DNA of 64,000 bases, from assembly GCA_049607205.1 (NCBI GenBank), contig JBMYWH010000003.1, positions 62,001 to 126,000 of the forward strand. The letters run 5' to 3'. Positions 54,612-63,228 of the stretch are shown piece after piece. This DNA comes from JBELHR01 sp049607205. GTDB taxonomy: Bacteria > Bacteroidota > Bacteroidia > Flavobacteriales > Flavobacteriaceae. Both the position numbers and the translations under genes were made by a program. Below the pieces are notes generated by a model. It did no database searches. It was not told the origin of the DNA and saw only the letters and a list, made by a program, of their open reading frames with translations. Position 1 is the first letter of the stretch. Each line of letters opens with the position of its first letter.

Positions 54612-55978
54612 TATGATTCTTTATTCGTTTCTAAAAATTTAACTGAAAGTCCTCCTAACATCATGATGACACCAGCAAAAACTAACATATGCATTCCGTT
54701 GTTCCCAAAGAAATTTGCGATAATCGGACCTCCGAATACCCCACTAATAATTTGAGGAACCACAACAGTAAGGTTAAAGATCCCCATATACACTCCCATT
54801 TTACGCGCTGGGATACTGTCCGAAAGAATTGCATAAGGCATAGCCAAAATCGCCGCCCAAGCCATTCCAATTCCAATCATGGAAATCAATAACATATATT
54901 GATCTGTAAAGAAGTTCATTGAAATAAATCCTAATCCACCAAGAACTAGAGACCATCCATAAACTGCTTTACGAGAAGTTTTTTCAATAATTTTAGGCAT
55001 TGCAACAGAAAAAAGTGCCGCTACTAAAGAATAAGCAGCAAAACAAATACCTACCCAGTTCCCTGCTTCGTTATACGCAGCAATCATCTCTGCATCATCA
55101 GAGGTACCAGGATTAAATCCGATTGGAATACCGAAGTAGTGCTGAGAAATACCCGTAGTTGAGTACACCCACAAAATAAACAAAGGAAACCACGACAACA
55201 TTTGCGTCACAGACAACTGTTTCATTGCCTTAGGAGTATTTTTAAGTAAGGTCCAGAAACTTTCTTTCTTTTCCTCTTCTACTTCCTCTCCTTTATCTTT
55301 AGCTTCTTGATCTATAAAAGCCTGAAATTCTTCAGGTGGGTACTCTTTTGTTTTGAAAACAGTAACTAAGACACTTAGTAATAATAAAGCTCCTCCTAAA
55401 TAGAAAGACCAAATTACTGATGGTGCTACATGTCCTGCCTCAGCATCATTTGAAATACCCATTGACGTCAAGATAAAAGGCAAAGCCGATCCAAATACTG
55501 CTCCTGTATTGATTAAGAAACTTTGAATTGAGTAACCTACGTTTCGTTGATTCTCTGGAGTCATATCAGCAACCAAAGCTCTAAACGGCTGAAAAGTTAC
55601 ATTAAACGAACCATCCATTAAGGCCAACATAATAACCCCGAAGGCAAGAGCTCCTGCTCCACCGGCCTTAACTATAAAAGGCGCATTAGGCATTAAAAAC
55701 ATTGCCAACATAGAAACGATGGCTCCTCCTAAGATATAAGGAATCCTTCGTCCGAAGCGTCCCCAGGTCTTATCACTTGCTGCACCAACTACGGGTTGAA
55801 CAAGTAATCCCATAATGGGAGCAACTAACCAAAAAAATGAAAGTGAATGAGGGTCTGCCCCTAAACTTGTCAAAATTCTACTTGCATTTGCATTTTGTAA
55901 GGCAAAACCAAATTGCACTCCTAAAAATCCAAAGCTCAGATTCCAAATCTGCCAAAAACTCAATTGTTTTTTCTTCAT
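54611..55978 (-). CDS. SLC45-like MFS sugar transporter
   Basis: This 455-residue membrane protein has twelve hydrophobic segments. The N-terminus LSFWQIWNLSFGFLGVQFGFALQNANASRI, in two stretches, SDKTWGRFGRRIPYI and the acidic central loop (KDKGEEVEEEKKESF) match the SLC45/GPH-like sucrose-maltose branch of the major facilitator family. It probably carries maltose or small maltodextrins across the inner membrane by proton symport; the substrate is inferred from the adjacent phosphorylase and mutase. Longer starts exist, but only the ATG at 55978 begins with the conserved MKKKQLSFWQ. Confidence 0.9.
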   Translation of the reverse strand: MKKKQLSFWQIWNLSFGFLGVQFGFALQNANASRILTSLGADPHSLSFFWLVAPIMGLLVQPVVGAASDKTWGRFGRRIPYILGGAIVSMLAMFLMPNAPFIVKAGGAGALAFGVIMLALMDGSFNVTFQPFRALVADMTPENQRNVGYSIQSFLINTGAVFGSALPFILTSMGISNDAEAGHVAPSVIWSFYLGGALLLLSVLVTVFKTKEYPPEEFQAFIDQEAKDKGEEVEEEKKESFWTLLKNTPKAMKQLSVTQMLSWFPLFILWVYSTTGISQHYFGIPIGFNPGTSDDAEMIAAYNEAGNWVGICFAAYSLVAALFSVAMPKIIEKTSRKAVYGWSLVLGGLGFISMNFFTDQYMLLISMIGIGMAWAAILAMPYAILSDSIPARKMGVYMGIFNLTVVVPQIISGVFGGPIIANFFGNNGMHMLVFAGVIMMLGGLSVKFLETNKES

Positions 55979-56105
55979 ACTTATAATTACAATGAATTCA
56001 TCTCCGTCAAAAAGGAGAAAATCAATTTTTAAATAAAATGTAATACAGTCCATTGAATAAAAATCCAACAGAATATAAAAGTGTGAAGTATAAAGTATTA
56101 TTACA

Positions 56106-56121
56106 GGATTATAAATAATCC
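56106..56121. promoter_or_regulatory. Palindrome at the predicted transcription start of the maltose operon
   Basis: GGATTATAAATAATCC is a perfect inverted repeat with a 2-base spacer located where transcription from the promoter at 56127-56158 should start. A bound repressor here could block the operon. Confidence 0.5.
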
Positions 56122-56126
56122 GAGCA

Positions 56127-56158
56127 CAAATATAAAGAATTTCTTACTATAAATCAAA
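56127..56158 (-). promoter_or_regulatory. Promoter of the MFS-pgmB-GH65 operon
   Basis: On the minus strand TTTG (56158-56155), 20 bases and TATATTTG (56134-56127), a very good match to the Bacteroidota consensus. The -33 box overlaps the stop codon of the LacI-family gene at 56154-56156. Confidence 0.68.
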
Positions 56159-57170
56159 GAGTTGATTCCCTTTTAGCAATTCCAGCATCGATGATTTCAT
56201 ACTGATAAGGTCCCTCTAACGTTTGAGAATTGATTCTTTCAAGTAAAATTTTTGCTGATTTTTTTCCCATCTCATAGCCGTTTTGAACCACAGAACTCAA
56301 TGAAGGAGTGGAATATTTAGAAATTACGCCATTAGTATAACCTATTATCGACAAATCCTCAGGAACGTTCAGGCCGCGTTTCAAAGCTTCTTTAAGAACC
56401 TTTACAGCATAAACTTCATTTACCGCAAAAACAGCATCAGGAATAGCTTGATCAAAAAGAGAAGCAATTTGCTGGTCAACATTCAAATTCTGATCAACCT
56501 CAACAATCCAATTCTTATTGTCCTCTAGCCCGTTCAACACTAATGCCTTTTCATAGCCAGCCTTGCGATCATTCCCTATTTTCATATGATCAGGAGTTGT
56601 AAGAATTGCAATCTTCTTTTTCCCTAAATCTATAAGCGTTTTAGTCGCTAAGAAACCTCCGCCAAAATCATCTCCAACAACCTTATCACATTCAATATTC
56701 TTGTGAACTCGATCAAATAACACCAAGGGAACACCTTCTTCTTTTAAGGCGTTGATATGCGCTATCTTACCCTGTCTTAAACTTTCATTTGAAATTGACA
56801 TAATTACTCCATCTACATTGGAGTTCAACAACATCTCTAAATTGGCTTTTTCTTTTGAATTAGATTCATTTGAAAGACAAATCATCACCTTATAACCATT
56901 TTCATTAGCTATTTCTTCGATTCCACTGATCACTTCAGAAAAGAAATGATGAATTAATTCAGGCACTACTACTCCTATAATAGAGCTTTTCTGGCTTCTT
57001 AAATTAAGTGCAAAAGAATTCGGTTTGTAGTTATACATTCTTGCAAAAGCCTGAATCTTCTCAGTAGTTTCCTTACCAATATCCGGGCTGTTTTTTAAAG
57101 CCTTAGAAACAGTAGATATAGAGACTCCAAACTCTTTTGCAATTGTCTTTAATGTAACCTTTAATTTCAT
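56154..57170 (-). CDS. LacI-family transcriptional regulator of the glucan PUL
   Basis: This 338-residue protein has an N-terminal helix-turn-helix VTLKTIAKEFGVSISTVSKALKNSPDIG (residues about 4-31) and the hinge MYNYKPNSFALNLRSQKS. The sugar-binding core is formed by IIGVVVPELIHHFFS, VDGVIMSISNE, GVPLVLFDRVHKNIECDKVVGDDFGGGFLA and a late LSSVVQNGYEMGKKSAKIL, each in shorter stretches. The ATG at 57170 is chosen because the extension before it is not LacI-like. LacI regulators of Bacteroidota bind maltose or similar sugars and control such operons. It lies between the two arms of the PUL and close to the operator at 57240-57255. Confidence 0.93.
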   Translation of the reverse strand: MKLKVTLKTIAKEFGVSISTVSKALKNSPDIGKETTEKIQAFARMYNYKPNSFALNLRSQKSSIIGVVVPELIHHFFSEVISGIEEIANENGYKVMICLSNESNSKEKANLEMLLNSNVDGVIMSISNESLRQGKIAHINALKEEGVPLVLFDRVHKNIECDKVVGDDFGGGFLATKTLIDLGKKKIAILTTPDHMKIGNDRKAGYEKALVLNGLEDNKNWIVEVDQNLNVDQQIASLFDQAIPDAVFAVNEVYAVKVLKEALKRGLNVPEDLSIIGYTNGVISKYSTPSLSSVVQNGYEMGKKSAKILLERINSQTLEGPYQYEIIDAGIAKRESTL

Positions 57171-57239
57171 ATTCAATATTAAGTCAAAAAAACCATTAGT
57201 CAAACTAAATTAAGATTTTAACATAGATTTCACAAGGAA

Positions 57240-57255
57240 ACTCGAACGTTTGAGT
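57240..57255. promoter_or_regulatory. LacI-type operator upstream of susC
   Basis: ACTCGAACGTTTGAGT is palindromic except for one pair and differs by one base from ACTCAAACGTTTGAGT at 63058-63073. It lies between the divergent regulator (57170) and susC (57394). A further half-site CTCAAACGT is at 57290-57298. Confidence 0.72.
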
Positions 57256-57320
57256 TCGGGCATCTCGCATCCACCTAAAAATCCTACACCTCAAACGTGA
57301 TAATTGTCATGTTTAACAGC

Positions 57321-57332
57321 GAAAACGCTTTC
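57321..57332. promoter_or_regulatory. Second LacI-like site within the susC promoter
   Basis: GAAAACGCTTTC is palindromic at 10 of 12 positions around a central CG. It is followed directly by TAAATTCG (57333-57340), a near match to the TAnnTTTG -7 box, so a bound protein could occlude the promoter. Both points are inference from position. Confidence 0.45.
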
Positions 57333-57393
57333 TAAATTCGTCCTGTGAAGTATAAGTATTAAACTAATTTATTAAACAACTAAAGACATTTTA

Positions 57394-60321
57394 ATGAAAA
57401 ACTTTAGATTACTTATTTTGAGTTTTATGTTGCTCTTAGGAGGGATTATTCAAGCTCAAAAAACAATTAGTGGAGTTGTTACCGAAGCCTCCCAAATGGG
57501 ACTTCCTGGTGTAAGTATTGTTGTAAACAATTCAACCAAAGGTACCTCAACTGATTTTGATGGAAATTACATTTTAGAAAATGTAAATGAAGGAGACGTT
57601 TTAACCTTTTCTTTTATGGGGTTCAAAACGAAAGAAATCACTATTAGCAGTGAAAACAAGATTAATGTTAGCCTGGAAGAAGAATCTGAATTCTTGGATG
57701 AGGTGGTACTTGTAGGGTATGGAACTGCAAGAAAAAAGGATTTAACTGGTTCTGTTGACATGGTTAACGAAAAGGATTTCGCAGAAGGACCAGCAACCTC
57801 AGCCGGCCAATTGATTCAAGGAAAAGTAGCAGGGGTAAACATCAGTTCTGCGAGTGGAGCACCGGGAGAAGGTCAAAACATTCGTATTAGAGGTACCGGA
57901 TCTTTATCCTTAACTTCTAATCCCTTAATCGTAGTGGATGGAGTTCCTTTAAGCGACTCAGGAGTAGGAGGTTCTAGAAACACATTAAACTCTATTAATC
58001 CCAATGACATTGCAAGTATGACGGTGCTTAAAGACGCCTCATCTACTGCAATCTACGGGTCACGTGCAGCCAATGGAGTAATTTTGATTACTACCAAGAA
58101 AGGAAGACTTGATCAGGATATAAAAGTTTCTTTTAATTCACAAACCGGAATATCGACAGTCAACGACTATGTTGATGTTATGAGCGCGGATCAATTCAGT
58201 AGCTTCATTAATGCAACTGGTACTCCTGACGAAATCGCTAGGTTAGGTGGTGCAAACACGAATTGGCAACAAGAAATTTACCAAACAGCCATTACCACGG
58301 ACAACAATTTAAGTGTATCGGGAAGTGCAGGAAATCTACCTTATCGCGTATCTTTTGGTTACACCGATGCTGAAGGGATTTTGAAAACGGATGATTTCAA
58401 AAGATCTACAGGTAAAGTGACTTTAACACCAACGTTCTTTGATGATCATTTAAAAGTTGAAGTTAATGCAAATGGATCCCAAGAGAGAAACCAATTTGCA
58501 GACAGAGGTGCTATTGGTGCAGCAGTAGGCTACGACCCTACACAACCCGTTTATGACGAAAACTCTCAATATGGTGGTTATTCTTACTGGGAAGATCCAG
58601 CTACAGGAAATCGCTATAATTTAGCTCCTAACAACCCGATGGCGATGTTAGAACTAAAAGATGATCAATCGACTGTCAACCGTTTTATTGGAAATGCAAA
58701 ATTTGACTACAAATTACATTTTGCACCTGAAGTAACCGCAACCTTAAACTTAGGTTATGATGATTCAAGCTCTAATGGAACGACCTCAGTATCTCCTAAT
58801 ATGCCTACTTCTAGTCCAGAATTCAATGGTATGTACAATCAATATTCTGCACAAGCAACGAATCAATTATTGGACTTTTATTTGAACTACGACAAAGAAT
58901 TAAATGACAAAAACCACTTTGGGGTAATGGCAGGGTATTCTTATCAAAAATTCACATTCGAGAATGAAGCTACATCTACAGAGTACTTTAAAACTTTAGA
59001 TGACCGCGTGATTACTACAGTGGATTCAAACGCCAACACCTTGATCTCATTCTTTGGTAGAGCAAATTATAACTACGACGATAAATACTTGATTACAGCA
59101 ACCTTGAGAGCGGATGCTTCATCAAAATTAAATCCTGATGATCGATGGGGATACTTCCCTTCGGTAGCTTTAGCCTGGAATATGTCTAATGAAGACTTCC
59201 TAAAAGATTCAGAAGTTGTAAACAACTTAAAGCTAAGAATTGGATATGGTCAAGTAGGTAATGTAAATGGTTTAGGAGATTATCAATTTCTTACAAGATA
59301 CTCTCAAAGTGTTGCTGGGGCCAGTTACCAATTAGGGGATAATTTTTATCAAACATACAGACCTGAACCTATTAATGAGGACTTAAAATGGGAAGTTGGT
59401 AGTACCTTCAACGTAGGTATTGACTATAGCTTATATGACAATAGAGTTTTTGGATCCTTAGAGGTATATTCAAAAATGACCCAAGATCTTATCGCTCAAA
59501 CCACAGTTGATCCGATGACAAATTTCGGAAATGTGATTGACGCGAATATTGGAGATATGATTAACAATGGAGTTGAATATTCACTAAACTTTGTTCCAGT
59601 AAGAACGGATGATTGGGATTGGACAGTAAATACAAACATTGCCTACAATCACAATGAAATCACAAACATGCCTGATGTACAAAACGTAGGTGGAATTGCT
59701 GGAGGAACAGGAAATACAATTCAAAGACATGAAGAAGGTTATGCTCCGTATTCATTTTATGTATATGAACAGGTATACGATGACAATGGGAAGCCTATTG
59801 AGGGAGCTTATGTAGATCGAAATGGAGATGGAATTATTTCAGACGATGATCGATATTATGCGGGTGACCCTTATGCTGATATCACCTTAGGACTTTCCAC
59901 TCAAGTATCCTATAAAAATTGGGACCTTGGTATGACAACAAGAGCCAGTTTTGGAAACTATGTATATGATAATGTATCCTCTTCAATCTCTTATGAACAA
60001 AGAGCTACAGAGAATATGATTTTATCCAATTTAAGTACAGATTACTACAATACAGGTTTCGAGTATCTGACAGAAACTAATTTGATGAGTGACTACTATG
60101 TACAAGATGCAAGATTCTTCAAAATAGACAATATCACCTTAGGATATACATTTCCTGAGCAGCTTATCAAAGATGTAAACTTTAGAATCTACGGATCTGC
60201 AGATAACATTCTAACTGTATCTCCTTATGAAGGGTTAGACCCAGAGATTCCAGGTGGAATTGACAACAATTTCTACCCAAGACCTCAGACCTATACTTTA
60301 GGACTAAACATCAACTTTTAA
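57394..60321 (+). CDS. SusC-like TonB-dependent glycan importer
   Basis: This 975-residue outer membrane protein has a signal peptide ending IIQAQ (about residue 22). It has a CarboxypepD_reg-like domain (ISGVVTEASQMGLPGVSI, GFKTKEITI), a TonB box region near LDEVVLVGYGTARKKD and the plug with IRIRGTGSLSLTSNPLIVVDG, in two parts, and VLKDASSTAIYGSRAANGVI. The barrel follows to the end LGLNINF. It is the classic SusC length and starts the plus-strand operon susC-susD-susE. With SusD it imports glucan oligosaccharides through the outer membrane using TonB energy. Confidence 0.94.
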   Translation: MKNFRLLILSFMLLLGGIIQAQKTISGVVTEASQMGLPGVSIVVNNSTKGTSTDFDGNYILENVNEGDVLTFSFMGFKTKEITISSENKINVSLEEESEFLDEVVLVGYGTARKKDLTGSVDMVNEKDFAEGPATSAGQLIQGKVAGVNISSASGAPGEGQNIRIRGTGSLSLTSNPLIVVDGVPLSDSGVGGSRNTLNSINPNDIASMTVLKDASSTAIYGSRAANGVILITTKKGRLDQDIKVSFNSQTGISTVNDYVDVMSADQFSSFINATGTPDEIARLGGANTNWQQEIYQTAITTDNNLSVSGSAGNLPYRVSFGYTDAEGILKTDDFKRSTGKVTLTPTFFDDHLKVEVNANGSQERNQFADRGAIGAAVGYDPTQPVYDENSQYGGYSYWEDPATGNRYNLAPNNPMAMLELKDDQSTVNRFIGNAKFDYKLHFAPEVTATLNLGYDDSSSNGTTSVSPNMPTSSPEFNGMYNQYSAQATNQLLDFYLNYDKELNDKNHFGVMAGYSYQKFTFENEATSTEYFKTLDDRVITTVDSNANTLISFFGRANYNYDDKYLITATLRADASSKLNPDDRWGYFPSVALAWNMSNEDFLKDSEVVNNLKLRIGYGQVGNVNGLGDYQFLTRYSQSVAGASYQLGDNFYQTYRPEPINEDLKWEVGSTFNVGIDYSLYDNRVFGSLEVYSKMTQDLIAQTTVDPMTNFGNVIDANIGDMINNGVEYSLNFVPVRTDDWDWTVNTNIAYNHNEITNMPDVQNVGGIAGGTGNTIQRHEEGYAPYSFYVYEQVYDDNGKPIEGAYVDRNGDGIISDDDRYYAGDPYADITLGLSTQVSYKNWDLGMTTRASFGNYVYDNVSSSISYEQRATENMILSNLSTDYYNTGFEYLTETNLMSDYYVQDARFFKIDNITLGYTFPEQLIKDVNFRIYGSADNILTVSPYEGLDPEIPGGIDNNFYPRPQTYTLGLNINF

Positions 60322-60330
60322 TACATAGCA

Positions 60331-61953
60331 ATGAAAAATAAAATTAAAAATATAACACTTAGCCTTTTGGCAGCAGCAAGTTTATCTGCATGTATAGGTG
60401 ACCTAGATCAATACCCTACTGATCCAGACATGGTAACCGAAGTAGATGTATTTGAAGACGTAGCATCAGCAAAAGGAGCCTTGTCAAAATTATATGCTGC
60501 CTTAGCGATTACAGGACAAAAAGGACCAGACGGTCAAGCAGATATTTCTGGAATAGATGAAGGATCAACTCAATTCACAAGAATGTTATACAATCTAAAT
60601 GAATTGACTACAGACCACGCTGTCGTTGGATGGGGTGATCCAGGTCTGCCAAATCTACACGCCATGTCTTGGTCATCTTCCAACCAATGGGTAGAAGGAA
60701 TGTATTATAGATTAGCACAAGAAATTTCTTTTACAAACTCTTTCATTTCTAATGCACAGCCTTTAGCACAAACTGAAGATGAAGTGAAGACTTTTATTGC
60801 AGAAGCGCGATTTCTAAGAGCCTACTCATACTACAATATGATCGATTTATTCGGAGACATCCCTTTAGTTACTGAAATTGACACAGAGCTCCCTCACATG
60901 TCATCTAGAGAAGAAATTTTCTACTTTATTGAATCCGAACTGCAAGATATTGAATCTGACATGACAGGTTCAAGAGGAAATGAATACGGTCGTGTTGATG
61001 TCACAGCATCCTATGCCCTACTTTCAAGATTATACTTGAATGCCGAGGTTTATATTGGTGAGTCAAAATACGATGAATGCATAGTTTATACAGATAAAGT
61101 TCTTAACGGCGGATACAGTATAAACACCTCTGATATGAACGGAAATGGATCAGCTTATGACGAATTATTCTTAGCTGACAACAACTCCAATGGGGCTCAA
61201 AACGAGTTTATATTCAATGTCAATTTTGATGGAATTCAAACTCAAACATGGGGTGGAATGTCTTTCATGATCCACGCAGCAGTTGGAGGAAGCATGAACC
61301 CAGTGGAATATGGAATCAACGGTGGTTGGGGAGGTACCCGTACTACAAAAGCTTTGGTGGAAAAATTTGAAGCTACGGATTTTAACGACAATGGTGAACC
61401 TGTACAATGGAAAGATCATAGAGCCATGTTTCATACCGATGGACAGAATTATGAAATCACAACCATCGCAAACACTTTCTCTGATGGATATGCGATCTCT
61501 AAATTTAAAAATGTAGATGTAAACGGAAATCCTGGGTCAGATCCTAATGGAGATCATCCTGACACGGATTTACCTATCATTCGTTTAGCTGAGATGTACC
61601 TTAATTACGCAGAAGCTACCCTAAGAGGAGGAGCAGGAGGATCAACAACAAAAGCTCTTGACCTTGTAAACCAATTGCGTGAAAGAGGTTATGGTTCTAC
61701 AGCCGGAAACATCGATGAAGGAGAACTTGATTTAGATTTTTTACTTGATGAAAGATCAAGAGAACTTTATTGGGAAGGACAGAGAAGAACAGATCTAATT
61801 CGTTATTCTTATTTCACAACTACTCAGTATTTATGGCCTTTTAAAGCGGACATCCCAACAGGATCTGGAACAGATTCATTCAAGAAACTCTTCCCTATTC
61901 CAGCGAATATTATTGCCGTAAATCCTAATTTAATTCAAAACCCAGGATACTAA
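60331..61953 (+). CDS. SusD-like glycan-binding lipoprotein
   Basis: This 540-residue surface lipoprotein has lipobox LSAC (Cys21). SusD signatures are present: an N-terminal DLDQYPTDP, a helical ARFLRAYSYYNMIDLFGDIPLV, the TPR-like centre ASYALLSRLYLNAEVY and the end RRTDLIRYSYF and LFPIPANII. It caps the SusC barrel and binds the oligosaccharide ligand. It lies 9 bases after susC and 1 base before the SusE-like gene. Confidence 0.94.
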   Translation: MKNKIKNITLSLLAAASLSACIGDLDQYPTDPDMVTEVDVFEDVASAKGALSKLYAALAITGQKGPDGQADISGIDEGSTQFTRMLYNLNELTTDHAVVGWGDPGLPNLHAMSWSSSNQWVEGMYYRLAQEISFTNSFISNAQPLAQTEDEVKTFIAEARFLRAYSYYNMIDLFGDIPLVTEIDTELPHMSSREEIFYFIESELQDIESDMTGSRGNEYGRVDVTASYALLSRLYLNAEVYIGESKYDECIVYTDKVLNGGYSINTSDMNGNGSAYDELFLADNNSNGAQNEFIFNVNFDGIQTQTWGGMSFMIHAAVGGSMNPVEYGINGGWGGTRTTKALVEKFEATDFNDNGEPVQWKDHRAMFHTDGQNYEITTIANTFSDGYAISKFKNVDVNGNPGSDPNGDHPDTDLPIIRLAEMYLNYAEATLRGGAGGSTTKALDLVNQLRERGYGSTAGNIDEGELDLDFLLDERSRELYWEGQRRTDLIRYSYFTTTQYLWPFKADIPTGSGTDSFKKLFPIPANIIAVNPNLIQNPGY

Positions 61954-61954
61954 G

Positions 61955-62965
61955 ATGAGAATTTCAAATAAATTATTATACATACTAGGCTTCATAGGAC
62001 TTGGAGCCTGTAGCCCGGATGAAGAACTAACTGTTATGGACCCTGAGGTTAGTTTTGATTTATATAGCTCGCAGGATAAAGTTGTCTTGGATAAAGACTT
62101 CTCCGAAGATATCGCCCTGACCCTTTCATGGCTAAAACCTGATTATGGATATGAAAGTCCTAACGCGAATTTTGAGATTAATATAGAGGGCTATACAATG
62201 AGCACCACTCGCTCTTACTCTTACTCTCCACTAGTTGAAGAAATGAACCTTGCTATCATAGAAAACGAGCTTGCGCAACCTGGTGTTGCAACAGAATTAG
62301 AAATGAGCGTGGTTGCCAATCAAGGAGCAAATCAAACCGTCTCTTCGGTTATAATAGAGTTTACCCCTTATGCCATTGATCCAGTATGGATTACTTCATG
62401 GGGAATTGCAGGGACACAGACAGATTGGGACAACAACCCGGACCTACATTTGTTTAAAACTGAAGACCCGAGCACTCTAGTCTCATATGTTACTTTTGAC
62501 AAAGGAGACAACCAATATAAATTCAGAGAAAACAATGACTGGACTAATCAATGGGGAAGCGACGGAAATGGAGGACTCTCTAATGACGGAGGCTCAGGAA
62601 ACATAGGTATTGCAGACGGAATGTATCGCATCACGCTAAACCCAGATGCAGGAGAATACAGCCAGCAAGAAGCGGATTCACCATGGGGATTAGTTGGAGA
62701 TGCAGTCAATAATTGGGGAGAAACTCCTGACGCACCCATGTATATATCTGAAAACCCTGACATCTTAGTAGCTTACACCTACATGACTATGGGAGAATTC
62801 AAATTTAGAATGAACAACAGCTATGAAGACGGAGACTATGGACGAGGAGATAGCGAAGGAACCTTGAAACCAGGTGGTGGGAACATCAAAATCCCTTATG
62901 ATTCATGGTACAAAGTTACTTGGAACACTATAGATAACACATACACGTTGCAAGCATTCCAATAG
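61955..62965 (+). CDS. SusE/SusF-like starch-binding lipoprotein
   Basis: This 336-residue lipoprotein has lipobox LGAC (Cys19). The N-terminal half (about 25-140) resembles the SusE immunoglobulin-like domain. It is followed by two similar starch-binding modules: about 145-238 (ITSWGIAGTQTDW...YKFRENNDW) and about 240-336 (WGLVGDAVNNWGETPDAPMY...FKFRMNNSYEDGDYG). The aromatic residues and the -WG/-NWG elements are the kind that bind glucan chains in SusE and SusF. It is the last gene of the susCD operon and is followed by a terminator. Confidence 0.87.
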   Translation: MRISNKLLYILGFIGLGACSPDEELTVMDPEVSFDLYSSQDKVVLDKDFSEDIALTLSWLKPDYGYESPNANFEINIEGYTMSTTRSYSYSPLVEEMNLAIIENELAQPGVATELEMSVVANQGANQTVSSVIIEFTPYAIDPVWITSWGIAGTQTDWDNNPDLHLFKTEDPSTLVSYVTFDKGDNQYKFRENNDWTNQWGSDGNGGLSNDGGSGNIGIADGMYRITLNPDAGEYSQQEADSPWGLVGDAVNNWGETPDAPMYISENPDILVAYTYMTMGEFKFRMNNSYEDGDYGRGDSEGTLKPGGGNIKIPYDSWYKVTWNTIDNTYTLQAFQ

Positions 62966-62988
62966 AACCTACATCTACCATTTTTTTT

Positions 62989-63016
62989 AAGCCGGAGTTT
63001 ACTCCGGCTTTTTTTG
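62989..63016 (+). terminator. Terminator after the SusE-like gene
   Basis: AAGCCGGAGT and ACTCCGGCTT form a 10-bp stem around TTT(A), followed by seven T. Confidence 0.9.
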
Positions 63017-63057
63017 TGTCTAAAAACTGTGAAAACCTTATCTTAATTTAAGATAAC

Positions 63058-63073
63058 ACTCAAACGTTTGAGT
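63058..63073. promoter_or_regulatory. Perfect 16-bp LacI-type palindrome upstream of the second susC
   Basis: ACTCAAACGTTTGAGT is a perfect palindrome and a one-base variant of the operator at 57240-57255. It lies 170 bases before the ATG of the second susC. Confidence 0.75.
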
Positions 63074-63088
63074 TGTAAAGTTGTTAAC

Positions 63089-63104
63089 ACTACAACGTTA
63101 TAGT
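63089..63104. promoter_or_regulatory. Second palindrome, three helical turns away
   Basis: ACTACAACGTTATAGT is palindromic at 14 of 16 positions with the same AACGTT core. Its centre is 31 bases from the centre of the site at 63058-63073, close to three DNA turns, so two repressor dimers could sit on one face. A weak -7 box TATCTTTA follows at 63151-63158. Confidence 0.58.
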
Positions 63105-63228
63105 TGCTCTAATTTAACAGCCTATTATGTTATATTATCTTAATATTCAGTATCTTTATGAGGTGAACTTAAAGTATGATTACCCAATTCTAAACTAAAT
63201 TAAACCAAGTATTTATTTAAACTATTAC

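Noticed and set aside
55979..56068. Longer N-terminus of the MFS transporter
   Set aside because: The extension is not a membrane or signal sequence and the conserved start MKKKQLSFWQ lies at 55978.
57171..57203. Longer N-terminus for the LacI-family regulator
   Set aside because: The extra eleven residues precede the helix-turn-helix and do not fit the family, which starts within a few residues of it.
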